Assembly: GCA_035541875.1 (NCBI GenBank) | Contig: DATKML010000014.1 | Coordinates: 69,545 to 133,544, forward strand | DNA length: 64,000 bases | Reading direction: 5' to 3' | From: JAJPHI01 sp035541875 | GTDB taxonomy: Bacteria; Desulfobacterota; Binatia; Binatales; Binataceae | Shown: positions 25,286-34,223 of the stretch, in pieces | How the letters are laid out: every line of letters starts with the position of its first letter | How positions within the stretch are numbered: the first letter of the stretch is position 1 | Made by a program: the position numbers and the translations under genes | Notes under the pieces: model-generated | Databases searched by the model: none | Seen by the model: the letters and a program-made list of their open reading frames with translations, nothing else | Told to the model about the DNA's origin: nothing

Positions 25286-26113
25286 TTATCGAGCGACCTT
25301 CGACATGAAGGTCTCGGCGCGTTCGGCAAATTCACGCTCGCTCGGGTAACGACCGAGATCCAGGATGAAATAGGTCGCACCCGCATCGCGTTCAGCTTCC
25401 AGCTTGGCTTTCGCCTCACCGATATCGTCGAACTTCACCCCGCGACGCACCACGATTTCAAGATCATCTCTGTGTTTATCTTTAAGCGATACTTTAAGTT
25501 GCGTGACGGCCGGTTTCAGCTTGTCGGCGGGTAACATCGGATGCCATCCGGCGGCATTGAACTCGGCTATACGACGCATCGCAGGTTCTCCCTGACCGCC
25601 GATCCACAGAGGCGGGCTGGGCGGACGTGGTGCGAAGACGAAAGGCGGGAAGGTCACGAGATTCCCGTTATAGCTTGCGACGTCGTTGGCAAAGCAATGC
25701 GTGAGAACGCGCAGCGTCTCATCGCTGATTGCTCCGCGCTTGCGCTTTTCGATCCCAAGGGCGGCGAACTCCGGCTTCATCCAGCCGACGCCCACGCCAA
25801 GGATCATCCGACTGTCGGAGAGTTCCTGGATTGTGGCGACCTGTTTGGCGGTGAGGACGGCCGGTCGGTAGGGAAGGACCAGCACTGAGATGCCGAGCCT
25901 GATCCGTTCGGTAGCCCCGGCGATATAGGCGATGGTCGTCAGGACGTCGAGATAACGGCCACCAGAGCCTTCGGTATCGTCAGGCGGGATACAGAGGTGA
26001 TCCGAGACGAAGAGGGCGTCGAAGCCGAGCGATTCGGCGGCCTTGGCGCACGCTCGGATAGTCTTCGAGGTCGACTGCGGACCCATGTTGCGGATAGCAA
26101 TTCCGTACTTCAT
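25286..26113 (-). CDS. LLM-class F420-dependent oxidoreductase (TIGR03619-like)
   Basis: The 275-residue protein has the F420-type luciferase-like pattern: AESLGFDALFVSDHLCIPP at the N-terminus, RIRLGISVLVLPYRPAVLTAKQVATIQELSDSRMILGVGVGWMKPEFAALG, and PPLWIGGQGEPAMRRIAEFNAAGWHP. These segments form the deazaflavin pocket in characterised members. The start at 26113 (MKYGIAI) is preferred to 26128. It converges with the preceding luciferase-like gene. The substrate is unknown. Confidence 0.85.
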   Translation of the reverse strand: MKYGIAIRNMGPQSTSKTIRACAKAAESLGFDALFVSDHLCIPPDDTEGSGGRYLDVLTTIAYIAGATERIRLGISVLVLPYRPAVLTAKQVATIQELSDSRMILGVGVGWMKPEFAALGIEKRKRGAISDETLRVLTHCFANDVASYNGNLVTFPPFVFAPRPPSPPLWIGGQGEPAMRRIAEFNAAGWHPMLPADKLKPAVTQLKVSLKDKHRDDLEIVVRRGVKFDDIGEAKAKLEAERDAGATYFILDLGRYPSEREFAERAETFMSKVAR

Positions 26114-26328
26114 AGTGGCCTCATTCAAGCAAGCTCTGGATTAATCTTTGGCGTCGTCCCGCGTTAAGACGTCGAGACGGGAGCAAATCGCAACACCAGA
26201 TACGAACGAGCGAATAGAGCGAAGCCCAGCGTATGGCATCGGCGTTGCTGCATCATCGATTCGACGAAAGCACGGACGCTCGGCGCGATTCAAGCACGGG
26301 CTCACCGCTCCAAATCGAAAGGATTGCC

Positions 26329-27307
26329 GTGCAGACCAATCACGCCGTTGACGAACCAACCAAAGCGGCGTATCTGGTGATGACGCTTAAGAAAGATGTG
26401 CTCGCCAAGGTCCTCAAGCATCTGAACGAGAGCGAGTTGTCGCGTCTCAAGCATGCGTACGAACGCGAGCAGGCGGTCGGCGGGAAAGAGGAGCAGATGC
26501 TCCAAGTAGATAAGGAGTTTCTTGAGGCTGCGAGCAGCAACGGTACCGCTGAGCACTTCAAGGAGGCGCTGGTGCTCGCACTCGGCGAAGACAACGCAGC
26601 CCAGATCCCGCGTCAGGATCGCTGGCGATCGATCGCGAGCAAAGCCAAGCCAACGGCCTTGGCCGCGATTCTGAAGGACGAGCGGCCCGAAGTCGTGGGT
26701 ATCGTGTTGAGCAAGCTGCCGGCGGATTACTCGGCCGAGCTGATCTCTCATCTGCCGCCCGAGGTTCTTGGCCGTAGTATTGAGTGCCTCGCGACGAGTG
26801 CTCCCATCGCGTCAGCGGCGAGTGACGCGCTCGCGCAAGCACTTGAAGAGGCTCTGTAAGGGCGGTGGCGGCGAAACCGATCAGACTGCAGGAACCAAGA
26901 CGGCGACTGCGATGCTGAATCAGCTCGACTCCGACGTGGCGCATGCGATTATCGAGCAGATCCGCGCAGCCGATCCCGATCGCGCCGTCAGGATCGAGAA
27001 TGAGATGTTTCATTTCGAGAACCTCCTCATGGTGGAGAGCCGAGTGCTTGAGCGGATTCTCAGCGAAGTTCCGACGGACAAGCTCACAACTGCGCTCAAG
27101 GGGATGGCATCCGAGCAGCGCGATATCATTCTCGGGTCGCTCACCGATCAAGTGAAAGCGATGGTCACGCAGTAGCTGGAAGATGCGGGTCGAGTGTCCG
27201 CGAGCGAAGTTCGTAATGCGCGTCGCGCGATCAGTAACCTGGCGCTGCGAATGGAACGCGAGGGCAAGGTGCGATTGCATCCGGACCAGACCGAGTTGGT
27301 AGGCTAA
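26329..27307 (+). pseudogene. fliG: fliG-like flagellar switch gene, disrupted
   Basis: The first part encodes FliG N and middle domains (TKAAYLVMTLKKDVLAKVLKHLNESELSRLKHAY; KPTALAAILKDERPEVVGIVLSKLPADYSAELISHLPPEV), ending at TAA after ...ALAQALEEAL (26859). Removing one T near 26857 restores KGGGGETDQ...AMLNQLDSDVAHAIIEQI and the FliG C domain (FHFENLLMVESRVLERILSEVPTDKLTTALKGM). That frame is broken again by TAG at 27173-27175, then continues LEDAGRVSASEVRNARRAISNLALRMEREGKVRL to TAA at 27305-27307. The GTG at 26329 is the likely original start; the open frame extends back to 26233. One frameshift and one nonsense codon make a full-length switch protein impossible without readthrough. Confidence 0.8.
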
Positions 27308-27444
27308 TCCTGCTCCTGCGCGGAAAGGTCGTTGCCGATTCGCAATGAAACTGACGGACTTCAGGGAGCGGACGCCACTTTAGTATTCGGGACAGAAGCG
27401 CGCATGGATCATTCGATCCGCGTGATCCGCCGGCTCCGGGTAAA

Positions 27445-28244
27445 GTGGGAAACAAAACACAAGTCGATTTCGCCAGCATTATTGGGCTGATTCTCGGGCC
27501 GGCCTGCGTGCTGTTGGGCCAGTATATCGAGGGCGATGAGCTCTCAGCGCTGTTGCAGGTCAGTGCCGCGATGATCGTTATCGGTGCGAGTCTCGGTGCG
27601 TACATCTCTCGATTGCGCCGCCCTCGCTGATGGCTGCGGCGCGCGATGTCCGCAAGGTGATCGCTTCGACTGCACCCGATCCGTTCGACCTGATCGATCG
27701 TATCGTTGGTTACAGCAACGTGCTGGCCAAGGAATGCTTTGCAGAAGCAGATTCCGAACGAGAGCTATCCGTTGCTCTCAACGGCTCTGAATCTGCTCGT
27801 GAGCAATATGGCTCCGGACGCGCTAATCGGCGTGCTGGAACGGCGTTTCGCAGAAAACGTCAGGGTGAACAATTCCGGTGCGGACGTTTTCGACGCCGCC
27901 GGTGGCTACCTGCCGACTTTCGGCATCATGGGCGCTGTGCCGGGGCCGATGCATACGATGTCGATGCTGAATGACCCGAGCAAAATCGGCTCGGGTATCG
28001 CGACGGCTTTCGTCGCGACGCTTTACGGCGGGTTGGCACCGCGAATATTCTGGCGTATCCGTTTTCAAAGAAGATCCGCGCTCGCGCACAGACAGAGAAG
28101 GAACTCGACCGTATTGTAATCACGGCGGTGAAGGGTATCCAATTGGGATTGAAAGGGCTCGCTCTACGGCAATCGCTGACGGGTGGCCATCAGCAGTCAC
28201 CGCCAGTCGCGCTGGTGAAGAAGCGGGAAAAAGGCGCCGCGTAA
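27445..28244 (+). pseudogene. motA: motA-like stator gene, disrupted by several frameshifts
   Basis: Pieces of MotA follow one another in different frames. At 27445, VDFASIIGLILGPACVLLGQYIEGDELSALLQVSAAMIVIGASLGAYIS is the first transmembrane region. From 27630 the sequence is DPFDLIDRIVGYSNVLAKEC. From about 27770 it reads ALNLLVSNMAPDALIGVLERRF and AAGGYLPTFGIMGAVPGPMHTM...GSGIATAFVATLYG, the membrane-proximal conserved core. After a further shift near 28035 it reads ANILAYPFSKKIRARAQTEKELDRIVITAVKGIQLGLKGLALRQSL and stops at 28242-28244. At least three frame changes occur. Together with the broken fliG-like gene beside it, this points to a decayed motility locus. Confidence 0.82.
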
Positions 28245-28245
28245 C

Positions 28246-29460
28246 TCAGGCGTCAGCGAGGACGCGAGCAGACTTGGCGGTTCCGGCTTCGGCCGCACTT
28301 AACCATTCGGGTTCGAGGGTCGCGGCAGCACGACGCCGAAGTTCCCGGAAGCGCCGCAAAAATTCTCGTCGCTCGTTGCCCTCGAAGGCGGGAGTTCCGG
28401 GCGCGACCGCATCGCTCGAGCAGACTCCCAGATCCTTCAGCGCCGCCTTGGTGCAGGCGATGGTTAACCGCACGGTTTCGCCGTTGCGCGTGAACTCACA
28501 GATATCCGCAAACTGCTCGAGCATCCCACCGTAACGTTCCATCAGCGGTAGTTCGTGCTCGCTGCATATCTGCCAGGATCGCTGCCATTCGCGCGGAAAA
28601 ACGTTCGCCGCACCGCACACAACTCCACTGGGTAGTGAGTTGCGGGTTAGATAGCGATTCCAGTAGTTGCGCGCGCGACCGGCCACACCTTTGGCAGGTC
28701 GGAAGAGATCAAAAATCAGATAGGCGTTGCCTGGATAGATCGCGAATTCACCCTTGCGCTTAAAATGCGAGGCTGCCCGTGTGTAGTTCCCGAGTACCGC
28801 CTTACCTGCGGTCACTTTGACGCCGTAAACCCAAGGTAGCTGACTTATCCGCTTAACTTCGCGCGTATGGAGATGCGGAGCTTTGCCTGCCGCCGCTATC
28901 TCAGCGTTGTCGTAAAGAAAGACCGGAATGGTCCGGCCGATCCGGTCGAACGCGGAGCCCATCGTCTGCTCGATAAACTCCACGGGACTGGCAGCGTCAC
29001 TGATCGAGAGAGGTGCCACCACGACGGCATCGGCGCCGATTGCAATCGCATGCTCGAGATTCGCAATCGTATCGGCAGCTGTGTGCGCGGTGATTCCGAC
29101 CCAAGCCTCGACCGGTTTGCTGCGTCGTCCGCGCCGATGACATTCCTCGACAACGATCTGGGCTACGGCCTGACTGATCGCATTATCGACGCGATTCCAT
29201 TCGCCGGTAGTACCGGCAGCGAAAAGGATATTGGCTCCGGCTCCCTGTTGGATGGTGTAGCGCACAACGCTGCGCTGATCGTCCTCGAGCAGTTGGCCAT
29301 TGGAATCGAGAATCGTAACCAGTGGAATCGAAAGCCCACTCGGCGGAACGTAACGGGTGGTCCTTTTGCGCAGACGCGACGATGCGGCACTCAGCAGTGC
29401 AGCTGGTCGCATGCGACGTGATCGTGCAGATGATGCGGGCCTGTCTCCGACGGATTTCAA
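28246..29460 (-). CDS. Dihydrodipicolinate synthase/N-acetylneuraminate lyase (DapA) family protein
   Basis: The barrel begins at about residue 42 (LSIPLVTILDSNGQLLEDDQRSVVRYTIQQGAGANILFAAGTTGEWNRV), including the GTTGEW motif of class I pyruvate-type aldolases. The Tyr of VFLYDN and the Schiff-base Lys of YGVKVTAG follow. The family condenses or cleaves 2-oxo acids, but this protein has a long basic N-terminus and extended C-terminus, unlike housekeeping DapA (about 290 residues). The frame starts with TTG at 29460 overlapping the upstream stop; ATG at 29412 is an alternative. Substrate unknown. Confidence 0.8.
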   Translation of the reverse strand: MKSVGDRPASSARSRRMRPAALLSAASSRLRKRTTRYVPPSGLSIPLVTILDSNGQLLEDDQRSVVRYTIQQGAGANILFAAGTTGEWNRVDNAISQAVAQIVVEECHRRGRRSKPVEAWVGITAHTAADTIANLEHAIAIGADAVVVAPLSISDAASPVEFIEQTMGSAFDRIGRTIPVFLYDNAEIAAAGKAPHLHTREVKRISQLPWVYGVKVTAGKAVLGNYTRAASHFKRKGEFAIYPGNAYLIFDLFRPAKGVAGRARNYWNRYLTRNSLPSGVVCGAANVFPREWQRSWQICSEHELPLMERYGGMLEQFADICEFTRNGETVRLTIACTKAALKDLGVCSSDAVAPGTPAFEGNERREFLRRFRELRRRAAATLEPEWLSAAEAGTAKSARVLADA

Positions 29461-30194
29461 AGGATGGATAACCCTACCTCAGATTCATAGCTGTAGATGC
29501 CGTAACGATCAAAGCTGGCATTAACCACTGTTCCTTCCATCCGCAACCGATAGGTCCCGTCCGTCAGCCGTGCTCCGGGTGGTGGATTGCGGGACCATAC
29601 GCCTTTTTTGCACGCCGCGATGAACCAGAGGTCTACCAGCTTATCGCCGGAATGCTGCTCGATGACGATCTCGTTGAGCCGACCTTTATCATCGAGCACC
29701 GTGGTCAGAATTACCGGCTGGAGATCCAGCGGAACGCGACGTCCTTCAAGTTTCTCGGGGGCTAACTGCTGAGCCGCCTTGAGGGTCTGCTCCACGATAA
29801 GAGTACTGAAGTTGGCATACTCCTTGGCCTTGGCGTTGAGCAACTTGGTCCCGCCGCGATAGGCCGGCTCAGTATCCTGGGTGTAGCGGGTGTTGGGCGC
29901 TTCGGCCGCGATCTTGTGACCGAGTTCTTCGTTAGTAGGGGGCTTGGTCTGCTCGCCGTTGTTCGAGGGACTCGGAGCCGGCGTCGGAGCCGTATCACTG
30001 CCCGGTACAGCAACAGTTTTTGCACTTGAGACTTGGGAGAGGTTGGAGACGACCTGGGGCTGGTTCGGCACAGAAACTTCCGGAAGGTCCGGATGCTTAT
30101 CCCGCTTAGACGCTCTCGTCTCCTCATAGTCCCAGCATCCGCCCAAAGGCAGTAGTGCTGCGGCCAGCACGGTGCACAAAAGCAGCCGACTCAT
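29457..30194 (-). CDS. Lipoprotein of unknown function
   Basis: The 245-residue protein starts MSRLLLCTVLAAALLPLGGC, a clean lipoprotein signal with lipobox LGGC. A disordered Ser/Pro/Thr-rich linker covers residues about 45-95. The C-terminal domain (LDLQPVILTTVLDDKGRLNEIVIEQHSGDKLVDLWFIAACKKGVWSRNPPPGA...GTYRLRMEG) resembles in outline the TonB C-terminal fold, where 'D.kG.l..i.v..sSG...lD..a..a....' is typical, but the match is loose. The gene overlaps the DapA-family gene by 3-4 nt, suggesting co-transcription. A start at 30227 is also possible. Confidence 0.6.
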   Translation of the reverse strand: MSRLLLCTVLAAALLPLGGCWDYEETRASKRDKHPDLPEVSVPNQPQVVSNLSQVSSAKTVAVPGSDTAPTPAPSPSNNGEQTKPPTNEELGHKIAAEAPNTRYTQDTEPAYRGGTKLLNAKAKEYANFSTLIVEQTLKAAQQLAPEKLEGRRVPLDLQPVILTTVLDDKGRLNEIVIEQHSGDKLVDLWFIAACKKGVWSRNPPPGARLTDGTYRLRMEGTVVNASFDRYGIYSYESEVGLSIL

Positions 30195-30295
30195 AAGGGC
30201 CGTTGCTCGATAGGTATCTGGCTTCATCTCAGGTCGCGAAATTTTAGCGGGTCAAAGAAGTCTGGGAAAGTTATGCACAGGATCGCGAAGGGCCG

Positions 30296-31612
30296 CTATT
30301 CCCAATGGCGCAGGGGCAACCCGCGATAGCGCATCCGGGGACGAATCAGCCGATTATCGGTGTATTGCTCAAGGCTGTGGGCAATCCATCCAGCGGCTCT
30401 ACCCAGCGCGAACACACCGGCCGGGAGACCGCGCGGAAAACCGAGCATTCGCACGCAGACCGTGAGATAGAAGTCGAGATTCGGGCGGAGTCGCTGCCGT
30501 TTCGCTACAGCCTCTTCGATCTTAAACGCTGTTTCCAGTAGCCGCTTGCCGCGGCGTCGGGCGATTTCGGTCGCGACCTTCTTGAGCAGAACCGCTCGGG
30601 GGTCACCCTGGGGATAGATAGCGTGGCCGAAACCGGGCGGTAGCAGATGATGTTGGTTCAGAGAGGCGAGGATCGAATCGATCTTCGTCCCTTGCTCCAG
30701 TTCAGCGAACATCCCTTCGATTCGATCGCAGGCGCCGCCATGAATCGGTCCTGAGAGCGAGCACAGGCCCGCCAATACTGAAGCGTAAAGGTCAGCACCC
30801 GTGCTGGCGACGACTCGGGCCGCAAAGGTGGAGGCATTAAGTTCGTGCTCGGCGCAGGCCACCAGGATGCGTCCGATCGCGAAACGTTCCCATTCCAACG
30901 CCTCGCCGAGGCATCGATGGAGCAGGCGGCCGGCGATATCGCTGCGCGCCGCCGTAACGTGGCGGGTGCGCCCACCAACCATCGCCAGGGGCATCAGCCC
31001 CATGATCCTGGCGGCGTGATTAATCTGAGGTTCATTTGGCGCGGGACGTTCGACCGCCGCGAGCGCCGAGATTGTCATTGCGAGGCGTGCCAGCGGAGTT
31101 CCCTCGCGTCCAACCGCTTCGAGGGCTGCGGCGACTGCCGACGGCATCTCGACGTTACTGATCGCATCGAGCAGCGCTTCGATATCAGCCGAGGCGGCAC
31201 GCTCACCGTGCCACAGCAGCAGGCATACTTCTTCGAACGAGGCGCGTTCGACCAGTTCTTCGATTGGATAGCCCCGGTAGGCGAGGCCACCCTCGGTAAT
31301 CGAACTGACCGCGGATTCGGCAACGATTACACCCGCATGGGTGCCATCGGTCTGGGGCTGCGCGACCGTAACCCACGACGACGCGTCGGGCAGGCTCCGC
31401 GCCCGGCGACCCCGTTCGGGCATCGAGACACCACGTAGAGCCTCGATATCCGAGCGGCGATAGAGCGCCTCGCGACCGACTTTGCGCTTGTAGCTCTTGA
31501 GCCATCCACGACTGACGTAGGCGTAGAGCGTGCCAAGTTTGACCCCGAGCTGCTCCGCGGCTTCGGCCGCAGTCAGCATCTGTTGGCCTTCGGAAATCGG
31601 ATGGACCGCCAC
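30296..31612 (-). CDS. Citrate synthase-family protein with N-terminal MerR-type helix-turn-helix
   Basis: Residues about 12-62 form an excisionase/MerR-like DNA-binding domain (MLTAAEAAEQLGVKLGTLYAYVSRGWLKSYKRKVGREALYRRSDIEAL). The rest is a citrate synthase fold with the catalytic His in AEHELNAS, the second His in SGPIHGGACDRIEG and Asp in RPNLDFYLTVC. All three active-site residues are present, so it may be an active citrate or methylcitrate synthase. The N-terminal domain could confer regulation or bind DNA. Such fusions are known in scattered bacteria. The gene stands alone between a lipoprotein gene and a divergent luciferase-like gene. Confidence 0.88.
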   Translation of the reverse strand: MAVHPISEGQQMLTAAEAAEQLGVKLGTLYAYVSRGWLKSYKRKVGREALYRRSDIEALRGVSMPERGRRARSLPDASSWVTVAQPQTDGTHAGVIVAESAVSSITEGGLAYRGYPIEELVERASFEEVCLLLWHGERAASADIEALLDAISNVEMPSAVAAALEAVGREGTPLARLAMTISALAAVERPAPNEPQINHAARIMGLMPLAMVGGRTRHVTAARSDIAGRLLHRCLGEALEWERFAIGRILVACAEHELNASTFAARVVASTGADLYASVLAGLCSLSGPIHGGACDRIEGMFAELEQGTKIDSILASLNQHHLLPPGFGHAIYPQGDPRAVLLKKVATEIARRRGKRLLETAFKIEEAVAKRQRLRPNLDFYLTVCVRMLGFPRGLPAGVFALGRAAGWIAHSLEQYTDNRLIRPRMRYRGLPLRHWE

Positions 31613-31714
31613 GCGCTCATCTGGCCATCAGCAACATCGCACGTCAAGGGGATGATCGTTTGTTCGCGAGTCAGTGTATAGTTCGGCCCGGCGATAGGGA
31701 GGATTTAAACCGCG

Positions 31715-32785
31715 ATGGAACTTGGCACCTTAATCTTCACCAAACCCCAACGAGTGATTCGCGACACCCAAAGAGCGGAGGAGCGCGGTTTTGCCCGGGC
31801 CTGGTTTCCCGATTCGCACATGATCTGGGGCGATGCGTACGCCTGTCTGGCGCTGGCAGCCTCAGCCACCAAGAAGATCAAGTTCGCAACCGGCATCTCG
31901 GTGGCTTCGAATAGGATTCCGCCAGTGACGGTCCACTCGATCGCGACGATCAATGAAATCGCGCCGGGGCGCGTCGCGCTCGGCTACGGGACGGGTCACA
32001 CGGGGCGGCGCGTGATGGGCTTGCCGCCGGTTAAATTTGCCGATTTTCGTGACCAGGTGCGCCTTTTGCGCGATCTGCTCAAGCACGGAGAGGGCATCTT
32101 CAACACCGAGGGGCTAAGCCGGAAGATTCGCTATCTCCATCGCGAGATGCGCTTCATCAACCTCGATGATCCGATTCCTCTTCTGGTCGCCGCCAACGGT
32201 CCGCGGGCGCTCGGACTGGCCGGTGAGTTCGGTGACGGCATCATTACAAGTGGTGCGCTGACGCCGGAACGTGTCGCAGCAGTCTTTCGCCACGCGAACG
32301 CTGGAGCGGAGGCCGCGGGTCGCAAACTCGACAAACGATTGCCATGCGTCTCGTTGGCCCATCTATGCGTGCTGCGGCCGGGCGAGGTGATCGATTCGCC
32401 CCGTATCGTTAAACTGGTCGGCCCTTGGGTGATCACTTGCTTGCACGCGATCGCAGCCGGATACGCCAAGCCACGTTCACTGCCGGCCAACGCGCGACTC
32501 GTCTATGACGCATACGCCAAGCATCTTGAGACGGTCGGTACTCCTGGTGAGCGTTATCTCGATCTTCATGTCGGGCACTGCACCTATGTGCCGGAAACGG
32601 AGCGGCGTTTCGTGACGGCGGAGACCATCCGTGCCACCACGATGGTTGCGCCAGCCGATGAAATCGTGGCACGTTTGCGCGAACTCGGTGCGGCCGGTGT
32701 CGACGAATTGGTGCTGAATCCGCCCTTCGACGGATACGAGGAATATATCGACGAAGTCTCACGCGAGGTCATCGAGAGGTTGTAG
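31715..32785 (+). CDS. LLM-class F420-dependent oxidoreductase
   Basis: The 356-residue protein has the luciferase-like barrel signature (AEERGFARAWFPDSHMIWGDAYACLALAASATKKIKFATGISVASNRIPPVTVHSIATINEIAPGRVALGYGTGHTGRRVMG). The insertion and the ANGPRALGLAGEFGDGII segment resemble F420-dependent methylenetetrahydromethanopterin-reductase-like members. A GGGAGG element near 31696 lies about 13 nt before ATG 31715. It is divergent from the citrate synthase gene. Substrate unknown. Confidence 0.87.
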   Translation: MELGTLIFTKPQRVIRDTQRAEERGFARAWFPDSHMIWGDAYACLALAASATKKIKFATGISVASNRIPPVTVHSIATINEIAPGRVALGYGTGHTGRRVMGLPPVKFADFRDQVRLLRDLLKHGEGIFNTEGLSRKIRYLHREMRFINLDDPIPLLVAANGPRALGLAGEFGDGIITSGALTPERVAAVFRHANAGAEAAGRKLDKRLPCVSLAHLCVLRPGEVIDSPRIVKLVGPWVITCLHAIAAGYAKPRSLPANARLVYDAYAKHLETVGTPGERYLDLHVGHCTYVPETERRFVTAETIRATTMVAPADEIVARLRELGAAGVDELVLNPPFDGYEEYIDEVSREVIERL

Positions 32786-33046
32786 AAAACCTCAGCACCT
32801 TGCCGTGATCATTAATACACAGCCTGAGCATGCCATTGCTTGGGCTAGTTATTTCAGGCTGAATAATTCGTAGCAAAAGTTAGCGACGGTTTCGTGTCGC
32901 TGGAGGATGAGGCGGTTGCGGGGGCCGAGAATTTACTTTGCGTTTCCGCTCCGTTACAAATTACGGGTCAGCCGTGCTTTCCGCTCGGGGAAATTCGCAA
33001 AAGCTGTCGTTTAGAGTAGGCGCGCACCGGCTGTCAAAAGAGGGCA

Positions 33047-34150
33047 ATGTCCAAGATTCGGCTCGCAATCGTCGGCGTCGGCAACTGTGCTTCATCGCTA
33101 CTACAAGGCGTGGAGCATTATAAGCACGTCTCCGGAGAAGATCTCAAAAAACCGATCGGCCTGATGCACTACGATCTGGGCGGCTACCGTCCGGGCGATA
33201 TCGAAGTTGCGTGCGCCTTCGATATAGACGCGCGCAAAGTTGGGCGTCCACTCGAAGAAGCTTGCTTCGCGCATCCGAACAACACGGTTTCGATTTGGCC
33301 GAATCTGCCGCAATACGGCTTGAATGTGGATATGGGCGAGATCCACGACGGTATCGCGCCGCATATGTGCGCATACCCGCCGGACCGCACTTTTATTGCT
33401 TCGAAAGACCGCCCGGTTGATATCGAAAAACGCCTGCGTGACAGCGGCGCGGAAGTGATGCTCTGTTACCTGCCGGTTGGAAGCCAGAAAGCGGTAGAGC
33501 GGTATGCACGCGCATGTCTCGAAACCGGTGTAAGCTTCCTGAACTGCATGCCGGTGTTTATCGTCTCAGACGAAAAGTGGGCGGCTGAGTTCACCGAGCG
33601 TAAGATTCCCGTTATCGGCGATGACGTTAAGTCGCAGCTTGGCTCGACGATCCTCCATCGCACGATCATGAAGCTGTTCGCCGATCGCGGCATCAAGTTG
33701 CGTCACACCTATCAGCTCAATACCGGTGGCAACACCGATTTCCTGAATATGCTGGATCGGTCGCGCCTGGGTTCGAAGCGCAAGTCCAAGACCGAAGCTG
33801 TGCAGAGCAATCTGCCCGAGCGGATGCCGGACGTAGACGTTCATATCGGCCCGTCGGATTACATCCCATGGCAGAACGACAACAAGGTCTGCTTCCTCCG
33901 TATCGAGGGGGAGGGCTTTGCGGGGATTCCAATCGAACTCGAGCTGCGGATGTCGGTACAGGATTCGCCGAACTCTGGTGGCGTGGTGATCGATGCGATT
34001 CGATGCCTTAAGCTGGCGCGCGATCGCAAGATTGGTGGACCGCTCTACTCGATCTCGGCTTACACGATGAAGCATCCGCCGCGTCAGATTCCTGACGATA
34101 TCGCGCGCGATCGCGTCGAGAAATTCATCAGCGGCGAACTCGAACGCTAA
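33047..34150 (+). CDS. ino1: myo-Inositol-1-phosphate synthase
   Basis: The 367-residue protein converts glucose 6-phosphate to inositol 1-phosphate with NAD. It has the Rossmann start IRLAIVGVGNCASSLLQGVEHYK, then the family motifs LNCMPVFIVSDEKWAAEF, GDDVKSQLGSTILHRTI (catalytic Lys region), NTGGNTDFLNM and KSKTEAV. Length fits the short actinobacterial/archaeal type rather than the 500-residue eukaryotic type. AAGAGGG just upstream supports ATG 33047, and a terminator follows at 34173. The product could feed inositol lipids or mycothiol-like and compatible-solute pathways; none of these genes is in the window. Confidence 0.95.
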   Translation: MSKIRLAIVGVGNCASSLLQGVEHYKHVSGEDLKKPIGLMHYDLGGYRPGDIEVACAFDIDARKVGRPLEEACFAHPNNTVSIWPNLPQYGLNVDMGEIHDGIAPHMCAYPPDRTFIASKDRPVDIEKRLRDSGAEVMLCYLPVGSQKAVERYARACLETGVSFLNCMPVFIVSDEKWAAEFTERKIPVIGDDVKSQLGSTILHRTIMKLFADRGIKLRHTYQLNTGGNTDFLNMLDRSRLGSKRKSKTEAVQSNLPERMPDVDVHIGPSDYIPWQNDNKVCFLRIEGEGFAGIPIELELRMSVQDSPNSGGVVIDAIRCLKLARDRKIGGPLYSISAYTMKHPPRQIPDDIARDRVEKFISGELER

Positions 34151-34172
34151 GCTTTAGTTGCCTGAAAAGAAA

Positions 34173-34206
34173 AGGGCGTCGGCGGAAGCCGGCGCCCCTT
34201 TTATTT
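34173..34206 (+). terminator. Rho-independent terminator after ino1
   Basis: The hairpin GGGCGTCGGC / GCCGGCGCCC with a GGAA tetraloop (one G-T pair) is followed by CTTTTATTTT and preceded by an A-rich run, so it could terminate transcription in both directions, including the convergent DUF1329 gene. Confidence 0.88.
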
Positions 34207-34223
34207 TAGGTGAAAAACTGCGC

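Noticed and set aside
26857..28244. Reading the stops in the fliG- and motA-like genes as recoding (selenocysteine or programmed frameshift)
   Set aside because: The stops are TAA/TAG or come with frame changes, do not replace Cys residues, and several breaks occur in each gene; decay is simpler.
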